Below are positions 17,324-24,180 of a DNA stretch of 64,000 nucleotides, piece after piece. Source of the DNA: Streptomyces atriruber (GTDB lineage Bacteria > Actinomycetota > Actinomycetes > Streptomycetales > Streptomycetaceae); the NCBI RefSeq assembly GCF_001418325.1, contig NZ_LIPN01000066.1, forward strand, positions 1 to 64,000, given 5' to 3'. Position numbers and translations under genes: made by a program. The notes under the pieces are model-generated. The model was not told the DNA's origin and did no database searches. It saw only the letters and a list, made by a program, of their open reading frames with translations. The first letter of the stretch is position 1, and each line of letters starts with the position of its first letter.

Positions 17324-18388
17324 TCACGGATTGTGCTGGTTGCTGTCCGGGCGCCGGGCCGAGTCGGCGTATCCGTGCGGGTTGAGCCGCTGGAAGCGCC
17401 ACGCGTCCCGGCACATGTCGGCCAGGTCCCGGGTGGCGCGCCAGCCCCAGGCGCGCTCCACGGCGCGCGCGTCGGCGACGAGTTCGGCCACGTCTCCGGG
17501 GCGGCGCGGCATGATCTGGTACGGGATGGCCCGCCCGCACGCCGCACCGAACGCGGAGACGACTTCGAGGACCGATCGGCCCGTGCCCGCCCCGAGGTTG
17601 AACACCCGCAGGCCGGGGCCGTCGGCCAGGTGGTCGAGGGCCACGCGGTGCGCGTCGGCGGTGTCCATGACGTGCAGGTAGTCCCGGACGGCGGTGCCGT
17701 CCGCGGTGGGGTAGTCGTCGCCGAAGACGGGCAGCCGTTCGAGCCGCCCGGCGGCCACCTGTGCCACGTACGGCATCAGGTTGTCGGGGATCCCGCCCGG
17801 GTCCTCGCCCAGCAGGCCGCTGGGATGGGCGCCGACGGGGTTGAAGTAGCGCAGGGCCAGGACCGTGAACTCCGGGCACCGGGCGCACACGTCGGCGAGG
17901 ATCTGCTCGCAGAGCCACTTGGAGGCCGCGTACGGATTGGTGGGCCCGGCGGGCGTCGACTCGTCGAGGGGGCCGCGTCCGGCGTCGCCGTACACCGAGC
18001 AGGACGAGGAGAACACCAGCTGGTGCACTCCGTGTGCGCGCATGACCCCCAGCAGCGCGGTCGTGCCGCCGACGTTGGTGTCGTAGTACTCGACGGGCAT
18101 CCGGGTCGACTCGCCCACGGCCTTGTGCGCGGCGAAGTGCACGACGGCGTCAACGGAGTGGCGGTCGAAGACGGCCGACAGGGCGCGTCGATCACGGATG
18201 TCCAGCTCGTACACGGCGCCGACGAAACGGTCGGTGATCCTCTCCACCCGCTCGAAGACCTGCGGGGTGCTGTGCGAGTAGTCGTCGATGACGATCACCT
18301 CGTATCCGTGGTCGAGGAGTTCGACGCAGGTGTGACTGCCGATGAAACCGGCGCCGCCGGTGACGAGGATCGTGGAGGGTGCGCTCAT
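17324..18388 (-). CDS. galE: UDP-glucose 4-epimerase
   Basis: Interconverts UDP-Glc and UDP-Gal; 354 aa, slightly longer than the ~330 usual because of a polar C-terminal tail. Landmarks are the NAD motif TGGAGFIGSHTCVEL, SSSCSVYGD, catalytic Tyr153/Lys157 in YAASK, LRYFNPVGAHPSG and the DYLHVMD block. As the second gene of the operon, 6 nt after the glycosyltransferase, it is probably a dedicated copy for polymer synthesis rather than the housekeeping Leloir enzyme. That assignment is an inference from context. Confidence 0.93.
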   Translation of the reverse strand: MSAPSTILVTGGAGFIGSHTCVELLDHGYEVIVIDDYSHSTPQVFERVERITDRFVGAVYELDIRDRRALSAVFDRHSVDAVVHFAAHKAVGESTRMPVEYYDTNVGGTTALLGVMRAHGVHQLVFSSSCSVYGDAGRGPLDESTPAGPTNPYAASKWLCEQILADVCARCPEFTVLALRYFNPVGAHPSGLLGEDPGGIPDNLMPYVAQVAAGRLERLPVFGDDYPTADGTAVRDYLHVMDTADAHRVALDHLADGPGLRVFNLGAGTGRSVLEVVSAFGAACGRAIPYQIMPRRPGDVAELVADARAVERAWGWRATRDLADMCRDAWRFQRLNPHGYADSARRPDSNQHNP

Positions 18389-18394
18389 GGCCGG

Positions 18395-20224
18395 TCACCA
18401 GCTCAGGACGGCGGCCGCGTACGCCGGGTAGAAGACGATGCCGGTGGCGACGGGCAGCGCCGCCAGGACGCCGAGGACCAGCGGGAGCCGCGCGGCCGGC
18501 AGGGCGCGGGCGAACGGGACGTCCGCCGCGCGTGCCGTCTCGCGGACGTGGAGCAGGGGGACGGCGACGGCGACCGTCGCGTAGGTGGCGGCGGCGAGGA
18601 GGCACAGGAAGACGTAACCGGCCGCGGGGCGCGTCAGCTCGCCGTACAGGACGACCGCGGAGAGGCCGGTGGTGAGCAGGAGGTAGGGGAGGGTGAGCCG
18701 GGCGGACAGCGGACGGAGCCCGCCCGGCTCCTTGGGGGTGACCTTGAAGACGACGGGCCGCGAGCGCAGCTTCTGCACGACGGCTCCGAACAGTCCCAAG
18801 ACCACGTACGGCCAGCGGGCGAGCGCGAAGAGCCAGGTCTCCCAGCTGATCAGCGGGGCGGAGGGCGGCCGCAGCAGACCGCGGCGGCGCATCAGGCACA
18901 GGCTCAGGAGCAGCCACACGGGCATGGTCCAGAAGTGCGCGAGGAAGTCGAAGTAGTTGACGTTCATCCACGGCAGGCCGGTGAGGACGGCGACCGGGGG
19001 GAGCGTGAGCCCCGCGACGATCATCAGGCCGAGGAGCGGGTAGTAGCCGAGGGCGTACGAGAAGCGCAGGCGCAGCACGAGGGGCAGTCGGCGCAGGTGC
19101 CGGGGGAGCAGGCCGAGCAGCATCGTGGTGAGGCTCCGTGACCACTGGTACTCCTGCGTGATCATGTCGGCGAAGCTGAGGGGCCCGTCGCCGTGCGCCT
19201 CGGCGTCGATGGCGAACGCGCCGTGCCAGCCCGCCGAGTTGAGCAGGTACGTGGTGGAGAAGTCCTCGGCGAGTTCGGGGCCGAGCCCGCCGATGTCCCG
19301 CAGCGCGCGGGTGCGTACGGCGTAGTGCGAGCCGATGCACATGGGCGCGAGCCCGTCGCTGTGCCCCAGCTGGACCGCGCCGTGCCAGATGGCCTCGCGG
19401 TGCAGCCGCCCCCGGGCCGCCCACGACGCCGTGCCGTTGGCGTCGCACACGCTGGGTGCGGCGACGTAGCCGATGGCGGGATCGTCGAACGGCCGGACCA
19501 TCTCGGCCAGGTACGTCGCCGCGGGCACGTGGTCGCAGTCGAGCTGCGCGACCACGGCGTAGTGCCGGTAGCCCCAGCGGTCGTAGAAGAAGGCGAGGTT
19601 GCCCTCCTTGCAGCGGGTGCGGCGCGGCCAGCCGTCCCGGTGGTACGCGGTCACGCCGCGGCGGCAGGACATCCGCACGCCGTGCGCGCGGCACCAGCCG
19701 GTGATCTCCTCGGTCGGGTCCTCGTCGCACAGCCACACGTCATAGGCGTGCGGAAAGCTCTGGGCCAGCATCGCTTCGAGCGTCCGCCGGGCGGTGGGCC
19801 ACGGTTCCGAAGGCGCGCGGGTCACGGCGAACGCGACGGGCAGCGCCGGTACCGGCAGGTCCGGGGCGATCCGGCGCAGGCGGAGGGCGGTCGCGAAGAA
19901 GTAGCAGGGGAGACCGGTCAGGTAGAGCAGCAGGCCGCTGTTGACGAGGAGCCCGGCCCAGCCGACGCGGTGCTCCGGCCGCAGCCACCAGGACCAGAAC
20001 CAGAGGAAGCTCAGCCCCCAGCACACGACGGTCGCCACGAGAGCGGCCCGGTCGCGCCGGGAAAGCACCGGCACGAACGTGCCGGGCCGGACCGTGCGCT
20101 TCGGGAACGGGTGGCCGAAGACGGGGCCGCCGGCGGTGATCCGGACGACGTTGCCGTCCGAGAGGCGGGCGAGCTCACGCTCCACCTGGACCAGATCTGC
20201 CGTCATCGGCTCGCTGTGCGCCAT
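18395..20224 (-). CDS. Membrane glycosyltransferase family 2, cellulose-synthase-like
   Basis: Processive-type polysaccharide synthase (609 aa) and first gene of the eight-gene operon. Two N-terminal membrane helices (~55-115) precede a cytosolic GT-A domain, and about six helices follow (~385-605). Catalytic features are LCDEDPTEE, the metal-binding DCD at 229-231, and the base in the ELAEDFSTT motif (E320/D321). The acceptor motif normally Q-x-x-R-W is QEYQWSRS, a variant without the final Trp in place. There is no C-terminal PilZ domain, so c-di-GMP control, if any, must act through another protein. Likely polymer: a glucan or heteropolymer using donors made by the next three genes. Confidence 0.9.
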   Translation of the reverse strand: MAHSEPMTADLVQVERELARLSDGNVVRITAGGPVFGHPFPKRTVRPGTFVPVLSRRDRAALVATVVCWGLSFLWFWSWWLRPEHRVGWAGLLVNSGLLLYLTGLPCYFFATALRLRRIAPDLPVPALPVAFAVTRAPSEPWPTARRTLEAMLAQSFPHAYDVWLCDEDPTEEITGWCRAHGVRMSCRRGVTAYHRDGWPRRTRCKEGNLAFFYDRWGYRHYAVVAQLDCDHVPAATYLAEMVRPFDDPAIGYVAAPSVCDANGTASWAARGRLHREAIWHGAVQLGHSDGLAPMCIGSHYAVRTRALRDIGGLGPELAEDFSTTYLLNSAGWHGAFAIDAEAHGDGPLSFADMITQEYQWSRSLTTMLLGLLPRHLRRLPLVLRLRFSYALGYYPLLGLMIVAGLTLPPVAVLTGLPWMNVNYFDFLAHFWTMPVWLLLSLCLMRRRGLLRPPSAPLISWETWLFALARWPYVVLGLFGAVVQKLRSRPVVFKVTPKEPGGLRPLSARLTLPYLLLTTGLSAVVLYGELTRPAAGYVFLCLLAAATYATVAVAVPLLHVRETARAADVPFARALPAARLPLVLGVLAALPVATGIVFYPAYAAAVLSW

Positions 20225-20253
20225 GGCGAGACGCTCCCTGAGGGTGCCGACGC

Positions 20254-20292
20254 TGTACGCTGACTACGTACGTTTACGTCGTATATGTACGA
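20254..20292. promoter_or_regulatory. TACGTA/GTAC-rich dyad region between the GT2 operon and the TetR gene
   Basis: The 132-bp divergent spacer contains overlapping palindromes (TACGTA, ACGTACGT, GTAC on both flanks; TACG...CGTA arms) in otherwise GC-rich DNA. This AT-richer patch is where promoters for both directions and a TetR operator are expected. The exact site cannot be fixed by eye. Confidence 0.45.
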
Positions 20293-20356
20293 CTTTGCAC
20301 CCAATGTCCTCAGGGGTCAAGGGGGCAAGGGGGCAGGAGAAGCGGAGGCGGCTGTC

Positions 20357-21079
20357 ATGGCGGACGAGAGCAACGAGGCCGCGGCCCGGGGCCGGCGCGC
20401 GAGCGACCGGGGGCGCTACGGACGCCTGAGCCGGGAGCGCGTCCTCGCCACGGCGCTGGAGGTCGTCGACCGCGACGGGCTCTCGGGCCTGAGCATGCGC
20501 AAGCTCGGCGCCGAACTGGGTGTGGAGGCGATGGCGCTCTACCGGTACGCCGCGGGCAAGGGCGCCCTGCTCGACGGCCTCGTGGAGGCCTTCTGCCAGG
20601 AGCTGGAGGAGGACCTGGGCGCGCACCCCCGGGCCGACGGCTGGCAGCGGGAGCTGCACCGCATCGCCCTCGCCACCCACGGCGTCGCGCTGCGCCACCC
20701 GAACGTGGTGCCGCTGCTCGCCACGCGCCTGCTCTCCACCCCGCTGGCCCGCCGTCCCGCCGCCGTGCTCCGCAGCGACGAGCGCATCCTCGCGCTCCTC
20801 CACGACGCGGGCATGGGGGAGCACCGCACGGTGCGGGTGCACCGGTCCTTCACGGCATGGCTGCTCGGCTACCTCCTCGTCGAACTGCGGGCCATGGACG
20901 ACGAGCCCGGCGAGCCCGACCCGGCCTTCCGCCTCGGCCTGCACCGCCTGCCCGCGCAGGAGTACCCCCGGCTCAGGGCGACCGCCGTCCCCATGGCCGC
21001 CCCGGGCGGCCCCCGCCGGCTGGCCGAAGGCCTCGACGCGCTCCTCGGCTCCCCGTCGCTGTCACGGGACGAGGACTGA
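20357..21079 (+). CDS. TetR family transcriptional regulator
   Basis: One-component repressor (240 aa), divergent from the polysaccharide operon. The HTH lies in the first 70 residues (SRERVLATALEVVDRDGLSGLSMRKLGAELGVEAMALYRY...KGALLDGL). The rest resembles the ligand-binding core of tetracycline-repressor-type members. I chose the ATG preceded by GGAGAAGCGGAGG; an upstream in-frame ATG at 20285 would place the operator region inside the gene. Its position makes it the best candidate for controlling the GT2-led operon and itself. The inducer is unknown. Confidence 0.9.
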   Translation: MADESNEAAARGRRASDRGRYGRLSRERVLATALEVVDRDGLSGLSMRKLGAELGVEAMALYRYAAGKGALLDGLVEAFCQELEEDLGAHPRADGWQRELHRIALATHGVALRHPNVVPLLATRLLSTPLARRPAAVLRSDERILALLHDAGMGEHRTVRVHRSFTAWLLGYLLVELRAMDDEPGEPDPAFRLGLHRLPAQEYPRLRATAVPMAAPGGPRRLAEGLDALLGSPSLSRDED

Positions 21080-21111
21080 CCGGGGCGCCGGGCAGGTCAG
21101 GCCAGGCCAGG

Positions 21112-21981
21112 TCAGGACAGGGCCAGGTGCCGCCGTGCCGACTCCGCGAGCGCCCGCACCGCGGGATGCCACGCCCCGTCCCTCGGCCCGGACAGCACCA
21201 GTCGGCGCGAGACCCGCGGTGACACCGGCAGCAGCACCAGATCCGCGGGCAGCAGCGGACGGGAGACCTCGGACAGGACGGTGACGCCCATGCCCGCCTG
21301 CACCATGCTGATCAGGGTCGCCAGGTCGCGGACCCGGTGCGCCGGGGCGAGCCGCAGCCCCGCCAGCTCGTGGAGCGCCCGCACGCGGTCCTCGCAGCCG
21401 CCCGGCGAGACCAGGAAGTCGTCGTCCGCCAGGTCGCGCACGTCGACGACCGGCTCGGCCGCCAACGGGTGGTCGCGGGGGAGCAGGGCGCGGTAGCCGT
21501 CGACGGCGAGCCGGACGCCGGGGCCCGGCGGCGGGTCGACCAGGACGGCGGCATCCGCCGTGCCGTTCGCCAGCCAGCCCGTGATCTCGGCGCTGTCGCC
21601 CTCGAAGACCCGTACCGTGACGTGCGGGCAGCTCTCCCGCCAGTGCGCCGTCAGGCCGGGCAGCAGGCCCTGGCGGACCGTGGGCGTCGCGGCGATCCGC
21701 ACCGTGCCCCTCAGCGTGCCCGTCGCGTCCGCCGCCGCCTCCTCGACGCCCCGCACCGCCGACAGCGCGCCACGGGCGTACGGCAGGACGCGCTCCCCGA
21801 GCACCGTCGTGCGGACCTGACCGGCGCGGACGAGCAGCGGCCCGGCCAACTCCCGCTCCAGGGACGCCACCGCGTGCGAGACCGCCGACTGGCTCACGCC
21901 CAACTCGTCGGCGGCCGCGCCGAAGCCGCCCGCGTCGACCACGGCGACGAAGGCCCTGAGCTGCGGGAGGTTCACGGTCAT
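21112..21981 (-). CDS. LysR family transcriptional regulator
   Basis: 289 aa, the standard LysR length. The N-terminal winged HTH runs from NLPQLRAFVAVVDAGGFGAAADELGVSQSAVSHAVASLE, and a periplasmic-binding-protein-like effector domain follows from about residue 90. It is divergent from the tautomerase gene with 70 nt between starts, the classical LysR arrangement, so it probably controls that gene. It converges on the TetR gene with a 32-nt gap. The effector is unknown. Confidence 0.9.
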   Translation of the reverse strand: MTVNLPQLRAFVAVVDAGGFGAAADELGVSQSAVSHAVASLERELAGPLLVRAGQVRTTVLGERVLPYARGALSAVRGVEEAAADATGTLRGTVRIAATPTVRQGLLPGLTAHWRESCPHVTVRVFEGDSAEITGWLANGTADAAVLVDPPPGPGVRLAVDGYRALLPRDHPLAAEPVVDVRDLADDDFLVSPGGCEDRVRALHELAGLRLAPAHRVRDLATLISMVQAGMGVTVLSEVSRPLLPADLVLLPVSPRVSRRLVLSGPRDGAWHPAVRALAESARRHLALS

Positions 21982-22051
21982 GAGGCGGCCTCATACGGCG
22001 GTGAGAGTGCTGGGTTGGCTCCATCGTGCCAGGCCGGGCGAGGGTGGAGCC

Positions 22052-22441
22052 ATGCCTCACATCAGAGCCACCGTCACCGGCCCCGACCTGCCCGCCGACG
22101 TCTCCCGCCGCCTCGCCGAGGGCCTGACCGGCCTGGCCGTCACCGCGCTCGGCAAGTCCGCCGAGCGCACCATCGTCCACCTCGACCCGGTTCCCGCCGA
22201 CCGCTACCACGTGGCCGGAAAGCCCCTTGCCGAAGGCGCCAGGGACGCTCACCTGGAGGTCAGCATCACCGCGGGCACCAACAGCGCGGCGGAGAAGGCC
22301 GCCTTCATCACCGGGGCCGCCGCGTTCCTGGCAGACCTCCTCGGCCCGCTCGCCCGCGGCGGCGTCGCCCTGCACGAACTGCACCCCGAGAGCTACGGCT
22401 ACCAGGGCGTGACCCAGTTCGAGCACTACCGCGGAAACTGA
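22052..22441 (+). CDS. 4-oxalocrotonate tautomerase-like protein
   Basis: 129-aa tautomerase superfamily member. After removal of the initiator Met, the first residue would be the catalytic Pro (MPHIRATVTGPDLP), and the chosen ATG has GGTGGAG 6 nt upstream. It is longer than the ~62-aa 4-OT monomer and may be a fused or extended form. The C-terminal YGYQGVTQFEHYR is typical of streptomycete homologues of unknown substrate. The divergent LysR gene is its likely regulator. Confidence 0.85.
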   Translation: MPHIRATVTGPDLPADVSRRLAEGLTGLAVTALGKSAERTIVHLDPVPADRYHVAGKPLAEGARDAHLEVSITAGTNSAAEKAAFITGAAAFLADLLGPLARGGVALHELHPESYGYQGVTQFEHYRGN

Positions 22442-22444
22442 CAG

Positions 22445-22472
22445 GGGCCCGCACGCCGAAGCGTGCGGGCCC
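22445..22472. terminator. Hairpin terminator between the tautomerase and cvnD2 genes
   Basis: Perfect 12-bp stem (22445-22456 with 22461-22472) and CGAA tetraloop, starting 4 nt after the tautomerase stop. It lies between convergent genes and may serve both. Confidence 0.85.
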
Positions 22473-22506
22473 TCATCCGCGTACGGAAAAAAGGTGGGCG
22501 GGACCG

Positions 22507-23091
22507 CTATCGCAGCCGCGCCATCAGCGCGTGCTCGACCAGCGTGATCAGCGCGCTCTTCGCGTCCGCGCGGTGTCGCGCGTCGGTCGTGATGATCGGG
22601 GTGTCCGGGCCGATCTGCAGCGCTTCGCGCACCTCGTCGGGCGTGTACGGCTGGTGGCCGTCGAAGCCGTTGAGGGCGATGACGAAGGGCAGCCCGGAGT
22701 TCTCGAAGTAGTCGACGGCGGGGAAGCAGTCGGCGAGCCGCCTCGTGTCGACCAGGACGACCGCGCCGATCGCGCCACGGACCAAGTCGTCCCACATGAA
22801 CCAGAAGCGGTCCTGACCGGGCGTACCGAAGAGGTACAGGATCAGGTCCTGGTCCAGGGTGATGCGGCCGAAGTCCATGGCGACGGTGGTCGTCGTCTTG
22901 TCCCCGGTGTGGGTCAGGTCGTCGATGCCCGCGGACGCGGACGTCATGACGGCCTCGGTGCGCAGCGGGTTGATCTCAGAGACCGCCCCGACGAACGTGG
23001 TCTTGCCCACGCCGAAGCCGCCCGCCACCACGATTTTCGCGCTGGTGGTGGAGCGGGCTGTTGCTCCGCCGCTAGAGCTTGCGAAGTCCAC
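22507..23091 (-). CDS. cvnD2: Conservon GTP-binding protein CvnD (second conservon)
   Basis: Ras-like small GTPase (194 aa), the output switch of a conservon signalling unit. G-motifs: P-loop GGFGVGKTT at ~24-32, the Mg region with conserved Thr in TTTTVAMDFG, a Walker-B-like LFGTPGQDRF, and an NGFD (NKxD-like) element. It overlaps the DUF742 gene by 20 nt, so the pair is co-translated. The protein differs from its twin at 27676-28260 at only about eight residues, and 272 bp are identical in DNA. The conservon numbering is from memory of S. coelicolor synteny. Confidence 0.93.
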   Translation of the reverse strand: MDFASSSGGATARSTTSAKIVVAGGFGVGKTTFVGAVSEINPLRTEAVMTSASAGIDDLTHTGDKTTTTVAMDFGRITLDQDLILYLFGTPGQDRFWFMWDDLVRGAIGAVVLVDTRRLADCFPAVDYFENSGLPFVIALNGFDGHQPYTPDEVREALQIGPDTPIITTDARHRADAKSALITLVEHALMARLR

Positions 23092-23662
23092 TGAGCACCC
23101 TTTCGAGCAGTGTCACGTCTGGCTGGCCGCCGGCGGTCTCGTCGCCGCCGGGCTGATGGATGGCGACAAGTCCGGCCTCCGCCAGGTCGGCTACGAGGAT
23201 CCGGGCGACGCCGAGGGGGATGGAGAGGAGCGCCGAGATCTCGGCGACCGACTTGATCTCCCGGCACAAGTTGCAGATGCGCTGATGCTCGGGCAACTGG
23301 CCCTGCAACTGGTGCGGTTGTGCGGTGGTGTGCACCAGCGCCTCGATGGCGAGCTGGTAGCGCGGCCTGGTGCGGCCGCCCGTCATGGCGTACGGGCGCA
23401 CCAGGGGGTTGTTCACCGACCCCGCGGGCGCCGGTTCGGGGGCGCGCCGCTGGGGTTGCACGGGCTGGATCCGCGGCGCGTGCGCCGGGGTGCCCTGGTC
23501 GTACGGACGCGGCCCGGGCTGCTGGGGCGGCGTGTACGGCTGACGGCGGTGGCTCGGAGCGGAGGGGAAGTTGTACCTGTTCGGGCCGCCGTCGTGCTGG
23601 CCGCCCTGGCCGTGACCAGGGGACCAGTTCGCCGATGACGAACCGTCTGGGGGTGTTGCCAC
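23072..23662 (-). CDS. cvnC2: Conservon DUF742 protein CvnC (second conservon)
   Basis: 196-aa cytoplasmic partner of the conservon. The C-terminal ~120 residues form the DUF742 domain (LVRPYAMTGGRTRPRYQLAIEAL, then an HTH-like stretch ICNLCREIKSVAEISALLSIPLGVARILVADLAE). The first ~75 residues are Pro/Gln/Gly-rich and unlike the much shorter N-terminus of its paralogue at 28241-28642. I chose the GTG preceded by GGAGGAGGAAG; an ATG 36 nt upstream lacks a comparable site. It overlaps cvnD by 20 nt. Confidence 0.92.
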   Translation of the reverse strand: MATPPDGSSSANWSPGHGQGGQHDGGPNRYNFPSAPSHRRQPYTPPQQPGPRPYDQGTPAHAPRIQPVQPQRRAPEPAPAGSVNNPLVRPYAMTGGRTRPRYQLAIEALVHTTAQPHQLQGQLPEHQRICNLCREIKSVAEISALLSIPLGVARILVADLAEAGLVAIHQPGGDETAGGQPDVTLLERVLSGLRKL

Positions 23663-23756
23663 GTTGCTTCCTCCTCCAACTGTGCCGGGCACCATCACTG
23701 TGGAGCCGCGTCCCGAACCTTACGGCCACGAGGCGCGAAAACGCACCGTCTGTCTG

Positions 23757-24179
23757 TTAGTTGAGAAGGCTCCCCTGGAGCTCCGCGCGCAGGTCCGGAG
23801 TGAGAACCGTGCCCGCACGATCGACAAGAAGTGCCATTTCGTACCCGACGAGACCAATGTCCGCATCCGGGTGGGCGAGAACGGCGAGCGAGGAGCCGTC
23901 GGAGATGGACATGATGAAGAGAAATCCTCGCTCCATCTCCACAACGGTCTGGGTCACGGAGCCGCCCTCGAAGATCCGGGAGGCCCCGGCGGTCAGCGAG
24001 GTCAGACCCGAGGCGACGGCCGCGAGCTGGTCCGCGCGGTCGCGGGGGAAGCCTTCGGACATCGCGAGGAGGAGTCCGTCGGCGGAGACCACCACGGTGT
24101 GGGACACCCCGGGGGTGTTGTCCACGAAGTTGGTGATCAACCAGTTCAGGTTCTGCGCCGCCTGGCTCATCGGGCTCAC
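23757..24179 (-). CDS. cvnB2: Conservon roadblock/LC7 protein CvnB (second conservon)
   Basis: 140-aa roadblock/LC7-fold protein, thought to act as a regulator or GAP-like partner of the CvnD GTPase. Typical features are NLNWLITNFVDNTPGVSHTVVVSADGLLLA and the LVGYEMALLVDRAG helix. The GTG start sits 2 nt after the kinase stop, with AGGAG 7 nt upstream. The same geometry with TTG occurs in the other conservon, which supports this start over the ATG nine bases inside. A 94-nt gap separates it from cvnC2. Confidence 0.93.
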   Translation of the reverse strand: MSPMSQAAQNLNWLITNFVDNTPGVSHTVVVSADGLLLAMSEGFPRDRADQLAAVASGLTSLTAGASRIFEGGSVTQTVVEMERGFLFIMSISDGSSLAVLAHPDADIGLVGYEMALLVDRAGTVLTPDLRAELQGSLLN

Positions 24180-24180
24180 A

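Noticed and set aside
6266..22441. Integrative element or prophage in the accessory block
   Set aside because: No integrase, excisionase, transposase, phage gene or flanking att-like repeat could be found; only location and content are unusual.
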